Source of the DNA: Pyrocephalus nanus
Taxonomy: Eukaryota; Chordata; Aves; Passeriformes; Tyrannidae
Length of the DNA stretch: 64,000 bases
Assembly (NCBI GenBank): GCA_038380795.1
Contig: CM076279.1
Location: forward strand, 6,029,001 to 6,093,000
Reading direction: 5' to 3'
In this document: positions 26,561 to 39,500 of the stretch, piece by piece
Numbering within the stretch: position 1 is the first letter of the stretch
How the letters are laid out: each line of letters begins with the position of its first letter
Translations under genes and position numbers: made by a program
Notes under the pieces: generated by a model
Seen by the model: only the letters and a program-made list of their open reading frames with translations
The model's database searches: none
What the model was told of the DNA's origin: nothing

Positions 26561-29500
26561 GCACCTCCTTCCCTGTGCATTCCCACTCCGTTCTTCTTCC
26601 CGGCCTGCCCCACCAGTCTGTTTCTGCCTGACCCCAACCACCCCGAATGAGCCCCTCCACCCAGATGAGTGGGGGTGGACTTTGGTGCGAGACAACCAAC
26701 ATCACTTCTCTCCAGGCCTGAAGACACCAACTGACCTCCAGCACTATCCGCTCAGTGAGTTATCAGTTACCACACCCTGCTAACAGCTGTAGGCACTCCC
26801 TGGCTCGTGTGCCCTCCTACGGGAGGAGGAGAGGCCAGCCGGGAACTGCAGAGCTGCTCCAGGGATGAGGCCCCCTCACCGAGAGCAGAGGTGTGGGCAG
26901 GCACCAGGTGAGGAGCACGGTGCAGCTGAGCTGTGCAGCAGCACTGATGATGAGCAGGTGACACATCATCCTTCTCTACTTGAAACGACTGACAGCCTGT
27001 CTGGCCACGGCCTGCAGCAATGGCCGAAAGCTAATTAAGCTGGAGTAAAAATTTGAGCCCAAAAATGCTCTATGTCTATTGAATACTGCATGGGCATTAA
27101 CCAAACAGTGCTGCCAGTGCTGGCCTGAGACATGGGCTGCATCTGTAGGCGTTTTGCAGCTCTGCCTGGGTGGAAGCTGCAATTAGTGTACCTGGACACA
27201 GTGTCTGTACCATGACGAGCACAAGGGTGCTGATGAACAAGAGCATCAATATTGGTCTCAGAATGGTGAATCTCAGACACCAAAGCCATAAATGTGCTCA
27301 TAATAGAGTGAAATACCAACTGCCACCAGACCTCTGGTGTCTAAAACTTGGTTTTAGAAACAGGAAGGATTTTCCCCAGTGTGCATCTCATTCCAAATGA
27401 GTTTGTTCAGTGGCAGCAATGATAACATTTTCTTTGGTAGGGAAAGGGAGATTTTTGTCCTTGAAATGTGAAAAATTGGCCATGGCTGCAGAGGGGACAC
27501 AGAGATCCACAAAGGGTCTGGGAACATTCTCCATCCCCAGGATGGTATAGCCAGCTTAGGCCCATAGGGTCACAATAAGGATTGCTAGATCAGGATTAGA
27601 TTGACAGTGTTCATCCCGCTGCCCTCAGCAGTTCCTGCTCCATTCCCCTTGCTGATGTTCTTGCAGCCTTCCTCTAGCAGAGAGCACATATGTGCCCTGT
27701 GTTATGGTTTGTCTTGTGGATCTTTGAAATCTTTCTAGTTACATGCACAGGTACCTCTTCAAGTCAGTCCCACTGCAATCAGCAGCAAGGTGAGTTTCTG
27801 GATTCCCACAGGTGACGTAAGGCTGTGTGACATTCATGGCCAGAAGTTGTCCTTTCACTGTTTCAGCACAGGACAGAGCAATTATCTTTGTCTGTGCTGA
27901 TGGAGCATCTGAGGGCTCAGTGTTGTATAACCACTGGGGGGAAAAAAAATATGTCTGGGATGCAAACACCTCACCTTTAATAAATAAAGATAAAGCTGAC
28001 TTTTGGCTTGATCTTCCCATGTAATAATCATTAGCTCACGGGGTGAATCCTGGTTAAAGAAAGAATTAAATGAAGAATTATGCAGAAGTTAAGGTGACCT
28101 TGACATTTGGCTATGTTTGTTAAAGATTGTCAAAGCAAAGGTCGCCTGAAGCAGTACCACTTCATACACCATTGCATAAGGTATCATTCCTTCTTAATGG
28201 AGATTTAAAAATCTGCCTTCAAGTTACCCACAAATAAGCAGGTAGGTTTTGTAACCCACCTACACCCCTGTTCGTTTTTTCTAAGAGCCAAAAGCTCTTG
28301 GATTTGTTTTTGAATTTTGCAAACCCAGATTTCAGTCCCTGCAGCACTGCACAGACAAGGACTTTTCCTAGAGATGCAGAGGGTCTTGCTAAGGTCCCCC
28401 CAAAGCCACTCTGGAACAGAAATGTATGTGGTGTCTCCCAGCCACAAAGGGGAACTGCACAACACTTCATGTGAGTCCTTTGTTACCTCGGGGTAATGCA
28501 GGGCTCATCAACCACCTGCCTTCCTCATAGATCTGGCAATGAGAGGCTCCTCCACCATTCCCTGGGGCAGGTCTTCTCTGGCCCTTCCTTGGTCTCCAAA
28601 CGTTGTGAAAAGCTGAGGGATGGGAGAGGCTTGGATGACTAGACCTTGCCCTTCTCAGATGAGGGCTCTTTAGTTTCTGGTCACCTTTGGAGGAACAATA
28701 CCATGCTTCGAGAAACTTCTATAAACTCCTGGATGAGAGCGCCTTAAACTCAGGCAGATTTTATTGTACTTTCTATGAGGCAAATCCTTTTGTGCTGGTT
28801 TGGGGTGCCTTTGCTCAGAGACTCCTGTGGTCACTGTTCCCTCTGTGCTGAGCTAATGCTGGTTTCTGGGTGTTGGAAGAGACTTATTGCCAGCTTAAAA
28901 ACTAGCTAATGCATCCATGGGGTAGATGTGCTGCAGTAGTGAAAACACCTTTGCAAGGTCCTGTACACCATGAATCACAGGGATCAGGGAATTCAAGGTT
29001 AGTCCTCACTGTAATCCCATTACAAGGTAACACTAATTTGGCTCTGCTGCAGGCTCCTTTCACTGACTTTCTCCACAGACGTCAGGAGAGTGCTCTGCTC
29101 CTGCGGCAAGGGAGCAAAACCAGGAACATTCACTGAGCGTTCCCTCTCTGAAGAGACATCGTGGGGTAACAGTCCAACCGAGAAGGAATTCACCCCCTAG
29201 ACTGGGGAGACTGTGGAGAGACTGAAGCAGCTGTATCAGCTGTTGTAGAACGAGCTATCGATCACTGGGTTTCTGTGTTGTTCCTGAGAGTATTGGCTGT
29301 TTACTGGTTGGTTTTCCATGGGGTGGTGTGAGATGCAGTGATGTGACTGGATGTGAATCTCACCCACCCATGGGGTTGGGCTGGGAGTTCTCCTTTCCTT
29401 CACAGGGTCATTTCACGTGCCCAGATGCAAACTCCTGCCTGCCTGGCCAGGGTCCCAGGGCCAGTGGGATGATGGGTGGGGTGCCCCAACACAACTGTCA

Positions 29501-30100
29501 AAAGCTTTCACTATTTACATATTTTAGCAAACAAAAGCATTAATGTTTATTGGCTACAAGTTACTTAGTTCTTGTATTCTGTCTTGTGTTGGTTAATCAT
29601 TCTCTCGCTTCCCATGCTGATTAGTCTGCATGCTCAGTCTTTCTTGTCCTTTGGGGTAGGGGGTTTCTTAAGTCTGTGGCTGTGAGTCGGGGATTTCAAT
29701 CTCCCCCCGTCAGAATTACCTTTTACACAGTCAGAGCTGATTCAGCACAGTTGCTGAGTTGGCTTAATTAATTTCTTCTTTATCTTGGGGGTTCTGCCAA
29801 ATGTCCTTGTGGCCCACAAATTCTGCATTCCTTGTGCCCACTATCAGCATCACATCCCTCTTCCCAAGCTTTGTCGACCTCCCCCAAGGTCTGAGATGGC
29901 TGAAACACGCCAAGCCCCAAACCTTAACAGGGCAATTCCACCGACGAGTAGCTCGTCTTCCCAACACCTGGGCATCCCTCAGAGCCTGTTATCTGCTCTT
30001 ACACGGATTAAATCTCCCTTCTTGCTGATCGGGCCCGAAAGCACACAAGAGGGCAGACACCAAAGAACATCGTGACTGTAAGGAAACCTCCACGCCCCAC
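26560..30100. other. ACSF2-LRRC59 intergenic region
   Basis: About 3.5 kb between two divergent promoters. No exon or complete mobile element was recognised. Parts near 28.8-29.6 kb have scattered repeat-like wording but no paired LTRs or primer-binding site that I could support. Confidence 0.6.
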
Positions 30101-30118
30101 ATGCTCTGCTGGCAGCCG

Positions 30119-30330
30119 GCGGTGCGGGCGGTGCGAGCGGTGCGGGCTGTACGAGGCGGTACAGGCGGTGCGGTGCGGGCTGTACGAGGCGGTGCGGGCG
30201 GTACAGGCTGTGCGGGCGGTGCGGGGCTGTACAGGCGGTGCGGTGCGGGCTGTACAGGCGGTGCGGGCGGTGCGGGGCTGTACAGGCGGTGCGGTGCGGG
30301 CTGTACAGGCGGTGCGGGCGGTGCGGTCCC
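30119..30330. repeat. GC-rich minisatellite upstream of LRRC59
   Basis: Tandem array built from 'ggcggtgcggg' and 'gctgtacaggcggtgcg' modules. In its second half these form a higher-order unit of about 51 bp, repeated just over twice almost exactly. It lies about 225 bp before the LRRC59 start codon, in the promoter or 5'UTR. All plus-strand frames stay open through it, giving spurious [14 protein letters not shown] ORFs. A second, shorter array of gtgccgagccga modules follows at about 30424-30500. Confidence 0.92.
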
Positions 30331-30554
30331 GCTCCGGGCCGGCAGCGGGCGCGCTCGGCCCCGCGGCGGGGGCTGGCGGGGCCCGCGCGGACGTGGCCGC
30401 GGAAGTGGCTGGCGGGGCCGGGCCGTGCCACGCCGGGACGGGACGGGCCGTGCCGTGCCGAGCCGAGCCGTGCCGAGCTGTGCCGAGCCGAACCGGACCG
30501 TGCCGCCTCCCCGTTCCCACCCGCATCCCCTGTTGGCGGCTGCCCGGCGGAGCC

Positions 30555-33500
30555 ATGTCGCGGGGCGGCGGGAAGGGGCTGAGCCTAAAGGACAAACTGG
30601 ACGGGAACGAGCTGGACCTGAGCCTCTGCGACCTGAACGAGGTGCCGGTGCGGGAGCTGGTGAGTCCCCGGCGCGGCGGGGGTGGGGGCCGGCGCGGTCC
30701 CCGGGAAGGGGAGGCGCGGGGGAGACAGATGTGTTGCGGGGGTTGTGACCTGGCCTGCGGGTATTTAAAGCGACGGGGAAGGGGGTTCCGTGTCCCGCCG
30801 GGCCGGCAGCCGCTGTTCAGAGCTTATCCCGGGACAAGAACCGCCTTTGGACCCAGAGACCGATCCGGAGATGACGCGACCTCGGAGCAGCCGCGGGGGA
30901 TGGACAGACTGATGCGGGAGAAACCGCAGAGGCCGAGGCATAACTACCGGGTGTCAGAGGGGCTCGGGGTGAACCTCCGCGTTCATTTAGCGCTTTGTTT
31001 CTCTTTCAGGCTGCTCTTCCAAAAGCTACTGTCTTGGATTTGTCCTGTAACAACCTCATTTCCTTGCCGGTAAGATGCTCGAGAGCCTTTGTGGGAATGA
31101 GTCTGCTGGGAAATATTTGGAAAAGATAACTAGTGCTTCTTCAGAGGCTCACCAGGAGGTTTGGAACTGGTGCTTCTTCCCCCATCCTGGGGTGGCTGAA
31201 TGACTCCGTTGTCAGTGATGGGTCAGTGCTGGTGGTGGGTTTGGCTGAGGCAAGAGAGAGGAAAGGGTTGCACTGTGTGAAGATTGCAGTATCTTCCTGC
31301 CAGAGCATCCCCAGGTGAATACAGACCAGTTTCATCAGCAGTGGAGGCTCGGGATTGTTCCTGTCATATTGCCATACATCACCTTGTCGGTCTGTCCTAT
31401 CTGTCCCACCTCCATCTTCTGAGGAGAGTGGTTTTCCTCTATCACAGTCCTGTAGTAAGTTAGGAATTTGAGGCTGATGTGAGGTGCAGGCTGTGTCCAC
31501 GTACTCGCCGCAGAGATTGCTCCATAGAGGTGCTGACCAGCTTTCTCTGGGTTTCTTTGGGTTTTAGTCAGACTTCTGCAGTTTGATGCATCTGGTGAAA
31601 CTGGATTTGAGTAAAAACCGGCTTCAACAGCTGCCCTTGGACTTTGGCCGCCTGGTCAATCTGCAGCACCTGGACCTTCTGAACAACCGTTTAGTCACCC
31701 TGCCAGTCAGCTTTGCACAGCTCAAGGTAAAACTGTTTGCTGGGCAGTTATGTAAAGCTTTGGGATGCAGCCCAGGGTCTTGTGATCCTGCTCAAGTTGA
31801 TTTCTCTAGTAAAGCATCCATCCTGCTGACTACCCATTCCAAAATTCAGCTGGCTCTGCACCACAGCTCGGTGAAAATTCTCTGTCTATTGAAAACGTCT
31901 CTGCTCGTCTTCTGTACCTGTTTCATTCATCTGAAAAATAAGCAGTCCTTTGCTTCTGTTTTGGATCTCTTAAATAATTGCAAGACTGCTGTGCTCTTAC
32001 AGCCTCCCCTTTGTCGTGCCTTTCTGCAGAACCTGAAGTGGTTGGATCTGAAGGACAATCCCCTGGATCCTGTCCTGGCTAAAGTGGCAGGAGACTGTCT
32101 GGATGAGAAGCAGTGTAAGCAGGCTGCTGTCAAGGTAAGGAATCTGATTTTATTCTCTTTTTTTTTTTTTGTTTAGTTTAATGGCTTTGTCAGTGGTGTT
32201 TCTTCCTCTTTTTGCTTAGCAAGCTGGGCAGCTGCTGCAGCAGTCTGAAGTTTCTTCAGGCAGTGAGGTGCAGGTTCACTGCACTGACTCCGCTGCTGCT
32301 GTGCCTGTGGAGAGCAAACACCTGGCTGAGGGGGATTCTCCTCCATTAATGGAGTTAAGAGAGGATTAAATGCTGGTTGCCAAGAAAATAAGAGGCATAA
32401 TCAGACATAATAATCCATGCCTAGGCTTATTGTACAAAAATCTCTGGAGAAGTTCTGGCAAACTATAGGCTCACATAAATAGAAATGTTCCGTGATCCCC
32501 TGTATCATCGAGCACCAGTTTGCCATGTTTGTTTTTAATGGGAAAATCTCTTTCTTACTGGCAAAGACTCACACGGGAGGGTGTGAGCTCTTTCTCCTCA
32601 GAGTTGTGCCTGTAGGGATAGGTCAGGGTTGGGTGTCAGCCCCAGCTGACTGTCCTCAGCCACAATCCAGCCATTCTGTTCTGAACTGACTGTGCCACGA
32701 CCCCCCTGCAAAGTCCTCAGGTTGTTTTCTTGGACCTTGAAGGTACTGCAGCACATGAAAGCGATCCAGTCCGAGCAGGATCGACAACGGCAACGGAAAC
32801 TCCAAGCAGAGCGAGGTAGGCACAAAGAGCCCCCATGTCTGCTGAGGACTGCTCTTGGTCTCTCAAACACACCCAAACATACTGAAATCCATCTAGCAAA
32901 TTGCCATCTAACAAATAATTCTAGCCATCCAAATCCTGAGGATTCAGGGAGTAGCAGAGTAGAAGGGCTGGAGGGGGAAACATAGCAGGAGGTAACTATG
33001 TGATTTCTTGCCTGAATAACAGATCTCTAAATGGAATGTGATATATGTTACCTATAAAAATATGAAAAAGCATGGAATTTACTTTAAGGAAAGTCTAATT
33101 CTGAGGGAGCAAAATGCAAGGTTTGTAATACTAAATAAAATAATAAAGAAGAAGATAGTTATTTAATTGGTTTCTTCATTCCAATCGGGATCAGATAAGC
33201 AGGTAATAAGGAAGATGGCAATGACAGCCCTTTAGATAAAAGGAAAAAACTTCCTGTTAATCCCCAGAAATGGAGAAGAAGCGTGAAGCAGAACAGCGAG
33301 CAAAGGAGGCTCAGGAGAGGGAACTGCGGAAGCGAGAGAAGGCGGAGGAGAAGGAACGCAGAAGGCGGGAATATGATGCTCAAAAAGCTGCAAAACAGGA
33401 GATGGAGAAGAAAACTAAAAAAGAAACGGTGCAGACCCGAAGTAAGTAGTATCAATTTTGGGTGGGATTGCATCAGATTTCATCTTCATCAGACTTTGAT

Positions 33501-34217
33501 GCTGCTGGAAATGTTTTCATGAAGCCCAGGTACTGGGAGATGGTGGGAGTGAGCAGGGGGGAACCTGTAGGAGTTCTGATAAACTCTTGCTGCTGTGCCC
33601 TTTTCCTCTTTGCCTGCGTTCCCATGAACTGTGGAGCTACAAGATTCAAGAAGTTCTCCAGCTGTTCCTAATGAGAACTTCCCTCCACTCATTTCAAGCA
33701 TACTGAACTACACGTGCAAAACCAGATCTTGTGAAACAGAGAGGTGCTTTACACCCTCCTCACTTCTGCCCACAGAACTAAATCTGAAACTTTTCATCAC
33801 AAACAGTTAAATCCTGCACATCTACCTATTTACCAGAGCTAAGTAATGAAAATTCATGACAAAAGCCAACTGCAGCAGAGGCTGAAGTATCTTGCCTGAA
33901 CAGTTTCCGAATGCAGACTGTTAAAGACACTCGATTAATTCATGTTCTGTCCTGTCCATGTTCTCATTACAGAGCCTGCCTCCAGCTCCCGTCCCCCTCA
34001 GCCCCCCCGGCACAAGCCCTCGTGGTCACGGTCGGTGCTGAGGGTCCTGCTCTTCGTGCTGTTCTGCATCCTGTGTGCCCTGGCCGCCTGCAAGCTGACG
34101 GAGCTGCAGCGTCAGCCCCTGTGCATCAGCGTGAACACCCTCTACGAGGACGTGGTGGCTGCCCTGCAGAACCACAAAACCCTGCAGAACATGCTACAGC
34201 ACAACTCGCAGCAGTGA
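30555..34217 (+). CDS. LRRC59: Leucine-rich repeat-containing protein 59
   Basis: ER/nuclear-envelope tail-anchored LRR protein (p34), known to bind ribosomes and FGF1 and assist nuclear import. Exons: 30555-30659, 31010-31069, 31568-31726, 32030-32134, 32743-32815, 33268-33441, 33973-34217. They join without a break to 306 residues (human 307). The N-terminus carries [13 protein letters not shown]. Four to five LRRs follow ([46 protein letters not shown]). Next is a charged Glu/Arg/Lys coiled coil (exons 5-6), a hydrophobic anchor ([19 protein letters not shown]) and a short luminal tail ending NSQQ. The start ATG has a good Kozak context (gagccATGt) in a CpG island. The gene is divergent from ACSF2 and convergent with EME1. 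Identity is certain from residue-level similarity. Confidence 0.98.
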
Positions 34218-36260
34218 TTGTCCTGGACGGGCACTCGCTTCGTCAGCATCTCCTTCCACCATCTACGCAGCCAGAATTCCTATGGAATTGTGTTCTGATG
34301 AAACTGCTTTGAACCAGTCAGCGTTGGTTTGCTGGTCCACTCCACAGAGCAGAGTTATTGTTCAGATCATCTTTGCTGTGCATGTTTTGCAGTTGGCCTG
34401 TAACTCCCATTTTTTGCGCTCGTTAAACCTAAAGTTGTTACCGCTTCTCACCTCCAAGTGGTGGAGTTCACCAGGATTGTGAGGTAGAGGAAGCTGCCAG
34501 TCTTATAGGAGTGGGAAAAACCAGCCCTCGCCTTGCCTGGGTAGCTGTAGCTCTGAGCTGGAGGTGGAAGGTTTTTAATACATATCCATTCCTTGCTCTC
34601 ATTTCTGTTTGTGCTAAAATTGGTGATATGGCTGTATGGGAATAACACACTAAGGCCCACTCCAGGACCAATTACAGGCGTGTAGGATGGCTGTGCATCC
34701 GTATGTTGGAGCGAAGAGGCTGATGTGCTACTGAAAGGAGCTGATAATTTTCAATACAACAGTTTTCACAGCAGTTTGCCTGAACTGGATGTTTATGTTG
34801 TTAACGCGGTTATTGTTTTAATTAGGTCCTTTAGGAACAGCCAGTACATAGGGGAATGACTCCTGCCTGCTGTATCCACGGTAGCAGCACTGGGTGGCAC
34901 TGTGGGAGCACTGCTGGCAGGAAAGGGACTAGCCTTGGGGCTGGGGGAAGGCCGGGAAGTTTGGTGGCTTGCACCTGGAGAAGAACTCTCCTCTGCCAAG
35001 TCCTATTAATCATTTATAATTTCCCCTAGAAAATATTTTAAATTAACTAATTTTAAATTTTCCTCATAAAAAAAAAAAAACGGAACAGAAGTTTGTCATA
35101 TCCTTAAGGGCTTTGTGAGTACTAAAATGAAGTTAGGATTCAGAGTATCCATGGTACAGACTCCAGAGACACCCTACACTTCTCCCCAGAGTCGCTCCCT
35201 CTTCTCATAGCTGGGATAATCACTGCCAAGAGCAGTGCCATGGGGAGATTGTCAGTAGCAGTTCACACCAAGGTCACCATCGAAACCTTCACCTTTCTGT
35301 AACCTGATGATAAGGCTGTGGTTCCGTGACTGTCACACACGATGGAGCGGCAGCACGAGTATCAGATGAAAGGAAGGAAGTGCTGCCTCTGCCTTAGCAG
35401 GGTGTATGTTTCCAAAGCTTCCTTCAAACAGCTTTAAGCTTCACTTTAGTGTCTAACTCATCCTGTTCTTTAAAAGATCCTTGCTCCCTATGCAGAAATG
35501 TTCAGGAAAACGACATCATCCAAAGCAACATTTTCCCCCCTGCAGCAATTCCTGCCAGCGGCTGGGAGGGCTCAGCTGTGCCATCCACGCGAGTGCTGCA
35601 TAGGTTGGCAAAGGCTGGGCTAATACAATTTATCAATTCAGGTCAGCAGCGCTGCTGGCCAGGCCAGGGCTCCTGCTGGATGCCAGGAGCGAGCATGGTA
35701 GGTGGGGTTTTTCCACCGGAGGCAGCGCAGTTCCGGAAAGTTACCTTCCACACCTCGGATGCAGTTTTAATTCTCTCAGCACTCATCTCGGTAAGTGCTG
35801 CTGTGACAAAAGCCCTCAGCTGTCCTTGTGTGCACACAAGTGCTAATGGCTGCATGGACAGGCCGCGCTCCCCAATCTAATTAAAAAGAAGCTTTTTCTG
35901 CCAACTGTTTAGACCTCGTAATTCCAATGCATATAATCAGATTTCGAGACCCTCTCTAGATTAAGCTGTCTGGAGACTGAATCAGGGCAGTCTAAATTTA
36001 CGTCTGAAAATTAGTCTTACTCATTCCCATCTGCCACAGCGGAACACAGAGTCTTTTTGTGAGGTAAAGTTCTTCTACCTCGCTAGAGCAGGTGCTGGGG
36101 GGGCAGCACCATGTTGCTTTAGCATCAGGATTTGTCCCAGAGAAGACAGAAGGTAACTCCTTGCAGTTCAGAAGAGCAGCAGGAAGCATTCCTTTCAACA
36201 GAGGACATACCTGTCTATATGCAAGACAACCCATTAAGAAGCAAAGATTATTCAAAATTA

Positions 36261-36266
36261 TTTATT
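36261..36266 (-). terminator. EME1 poly(A) signal
   Basis: AATAAA on the minus strand about 240 bases after the EME1 stop codon. It is the nearest canonical signal downstream of that gene. Confidence 0.6.
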
Positions 36267-36387
36267 TTATAGAAAGACAACGTCAGTACTACGAACTGTG
36301 TGCAATTCATGCTCTTGGGGAAGATGTTCACCATTTTCCTTGTATAAACTCCAGCCATTCAGCAACTTTATCCAACTTTTTTCCTAC

Positions 36388-36393
36388 AATAAA
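36388..36393 (+). terminator. Candidate LRRC59 poly(A) signal
   Basis: Canonical AATAAA on the plus strand, about 2.17 kb after the LRRC59 stop. It lies within the inferred EME1 3'UTR on the other strand. Confidence 0.4.
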
Positions 36394-36506
36394 ATCTAAA
36401 TGTGCTTCAAGTCTTTAAATGAGGATCAAGGACTGACTAAGCACTTCTTCACAGAAGAAAACTGAACAGTTCAACCACTGAACAGTAAAACCCTTATTCC
36501 CTGGAG

Positions 36507-39500
36507 CTACCCAGTGAAATCCAGACAGAGGTCAGGATTGTGGGAAGTCATCTGCAGATAGATGCGTCGGGACAGCTCCGGCCCAATCCGCCGGGAGGTG
36601 GCTGTCACACCCTCACCACGGTGCACTGGGATATTGGCCAGCATGTTCTCCCGCTCCTGGTCCGAGGAGCATTTTCTATAGGCCTAAAAGCGATACAGAG
36701 GAACAACACTGTCACCCATTGCTCAAAAAACCAATCAAAGCCATGCACCTGTGACTGCTCTGCCCTTCCACAATGTCCGCTCAGTTTTTCACCTGGTCCC
36801 TCCCCGGTCCCATCCGTAACCTTGCAGAGCAGAACCATTGCTTCTCCCTCGGTGGTCTGCTCTGGGAAGCCAAAGCAGTGGATGCCAAGGAATCAGTTCC
36901 TTCACTACCTTAGTGGACTGCTCATACAGAATCGCTGTACCTAATTTCATTTCTGATTAAATGATTTCTTCCACCCCTTACATCAGCTGGCTGCCTGCAC
37001 ACAGTGCCAGGTATTCCCGAGGCATCCTCACCTGGATCAGAAGCTGAGGAGAAGGGTAGGCAGACACGATAGCCTCAGCCATCGCAGGGCTGACCCGGCT
37101 AAACTGCTCTATCTGCCTGGTCCAAACTTTCAAGAGACCCTTTCCAGAAGGATCCACCTTCACCCCTCCACACCAACGCTTCTCCAAGTAGAAAGAGAAG
37201 CCCGTATCCTCTCGTTCTCGCCTAGGGAGAACAAGGAAGCAAATGAGACAGTGAAGAAAATTCTGTCCCTATGTCTGTAGTCACAGAGCCAGAGCACTGT
37301 CCCTCACTTGTGCTGTTAGAGAGACTCCTGACATCAAAAGAAATGTTGACCATTTGACCCTATTTGCTTTATATTCATTACCAATTTAAGTCTCAGATTG
37401 CTACAGAAAAAAAAGCAACCCTGACACAAGCCAACACACAGAAAAAATGGTAAACAAGAATTCACTCTCTGGCTGTCAACCATAACACTTTTACATGCAA
37501 TTTTTAACAACATCTCGTCTCCTCTCATGGCTGACATGGAAAATCCAGCAGCTCCTGTGAAAAGAATGCCAGGATTGTGTGAGACTGCACGAGATGGATT
37601 TCTGAGCTATTGCTGTGTAACACACTGCTGTCCTTCCTTAACAGAAACAGCAAAGTGGTTCAGTCTCAGGCACATCTCTCTTGCTTATGCACTGTAGAAG
37701 AAAAGCTGGTGCTGTAAGAGCCCAGCCCTATTTGCATTCTCTTCTCACTCCAAAAATCTGCCTGTGAATAAGAGCTTTACTCGATGTCAAGACTCCAGTG
37801 TGAAACTTGAGGGTGCTGAGGCCCTGGAGTTGCCCAGAGAAGCTGTGGACACCCCATCCCTGGAAGCATTCCAGGCCAGGCTGGATAGAGCTCTGAGCAA
37901 CCTGGTCCAGTGGGAGGTGTCTCTGCCCACAGCAGTGGGTTAGACAGGATGATCTGTAAGGTTCCTTCCAACCCAAACCAGTCTGTGATTCAGTGAAATC
38001 AGGGTCTGTCCTCACCTCTCCAAGGGCAGGACATCAGTTTCAAGAACAAGTCCTGTGTTGAGGGAGCTGCATTAGCAGCTGCTCTATGTCACCATCTCCT
38101 TTAAAAACCATTATACACTGTGTTGTACCTGCTCTTTTCTCCCAGTAACTGAAAGTGCAGCTTCTCCAAACAAAGGACCAAACTTCCTCTGCTTACTCAC
38201 TTGAATGGTGCCTCAGCCACAGCTTTTGTGACCATAGTGGCATATTCCCCCAGCTCCTCACAGCTCTCAAAACAGCTGACCTGGACTTGTGTGCTCAGCT
38301 GCAGATCCACCAGGGCCTGTATCACCATTGGAAACAACAAAGGAGACAATCAGTCTTGTCACATCAAACCCCACTTTCGTCTGAAACAGAAAAGGGTTGC
38401 AAAGATCTCACTGTAGAACATCTGCTCTCTCTTCATTTTGTGAACAGTTAATTCACAGCACTGAAGTATTTAGGGGCAGTCTGTTTTTGCCAGGCAGTAT
38501 CAGTTCAGTGTCCTCTGAGCTGCCACACTCTTATTACACACAGGCCACCACGGATGGGCTTTGCCAACTGCATCCTCCCATCCAAGAGACGGTGACGAGG
38601 TCAAATGTTCAAACACTGACAGACAACAGACGATGGCTGTCTATTTGTTTTAAAAGGTACTCACTTCTTCCATGTCCATTCTGGTTAACTCCAGGCCAGA
38701 ATCCTTAATTTTCTTTTTTCTCCCTTTTCTCTGTTCCTCCTGGTTCTCACACGCTGCTGCCCGTTTTGACTGAACTCTGAGGGACCTAAAAAGAGTAAAG
38801 TAACACCAGGGTCAGAGGCTGGATGGGCCTTTGCTTCTGTTTTTGTATGACAGTAGAGCAGTTCTGGGTGGGAATATACTCCAGTCTTTGCTAGTAGGAA
38901 TTTATGTAAACACCTATGGCATTTTTTCGAGGCCAGAGAAAAGCATAGAAATGTTTGTAGGGAAAGAAGTTTGACCTGAAATAATTTTCTACTCCAACTA
39001 CTGCCAGAGCCAGAATTTTCCCAGGTAGTTTCTTCATCACATGAGCTACATAGCTCTGCAGGCTCATCTTCTGCCCTTCTGTACAGCTGTCAGCATTCTG
39101 CAAATATGAATGGGGAAAAAAAGGGGTTAAACCATTCTGAGGTACACATGGAAGCACAGCAAACTATGGCTCTGGTTCTGGGTTTGCAGATGAGCCTGTT
39201 CACACTTGCCCTTCAGGGCAAGCAGGAAACACCTGACCCTGTGTACAGTTATAGCAGAAATAAAAAAAAAAGAAAATAATCCCACTTGATGGAACAATGT
39301 TACCTCTTAGGGATATATTAAAATTTTTAACTAGAAAAGTTTGTCAGAACTTTACATTATACAATCCAGTGGTTTTGATCCATTAATGGCGCAAAACCCC
39401 AGATTTCTGTTTTACTGAAACCCTGCATTCATCCCACACCTAAGGTTCCATCCCACACTGAAACATTCCTGCCACAAAGAGGGATGATAGAACACCAGTT

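Larger units (their letters stand above)
34218..36500 (+). other. LRRC59-EME1 convergent interval, likely LRRC59 3'UTR
   Basis: About 2.3 kb without coding exons. An AATAAA on the plus strand is at 36388-36393; if used, the LRRC59 3'UTR would be about 2.2 kb. A minus-strand AATAAA (plus-strand tttatt at 36261-36266) suits EME1. The two 3' ends would then overlap. An A-run at 35069-35081 and weaker ATTAAA (35879-35884) could give shorter LRRC59 ends. Confidence 0.5.

Noticed and set aside
26053..26783. Long ORFs on both strands at the ACSF2 promoter
   Set aside because: Only the 89-nt exon from 26257 to 26169 splices in phase to ACSF2 exon 2. The rest is CpG-island composition.
28790..29640. 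Possible endogenous-retrovirus LTR
   Set aside because: A 'tgtgctggtttgggg' string resembles the start of some avian LTRs, but no matching second LTR, primer-binding site or internal coding region was found.
30072..31073. 333-codon plus-strand ORF over the LRRC59 start
   Set aside because: It reads through the minisatellite and crosses LRRC59 exon 1 in another frame. The real LRRC59 start is at 30555.
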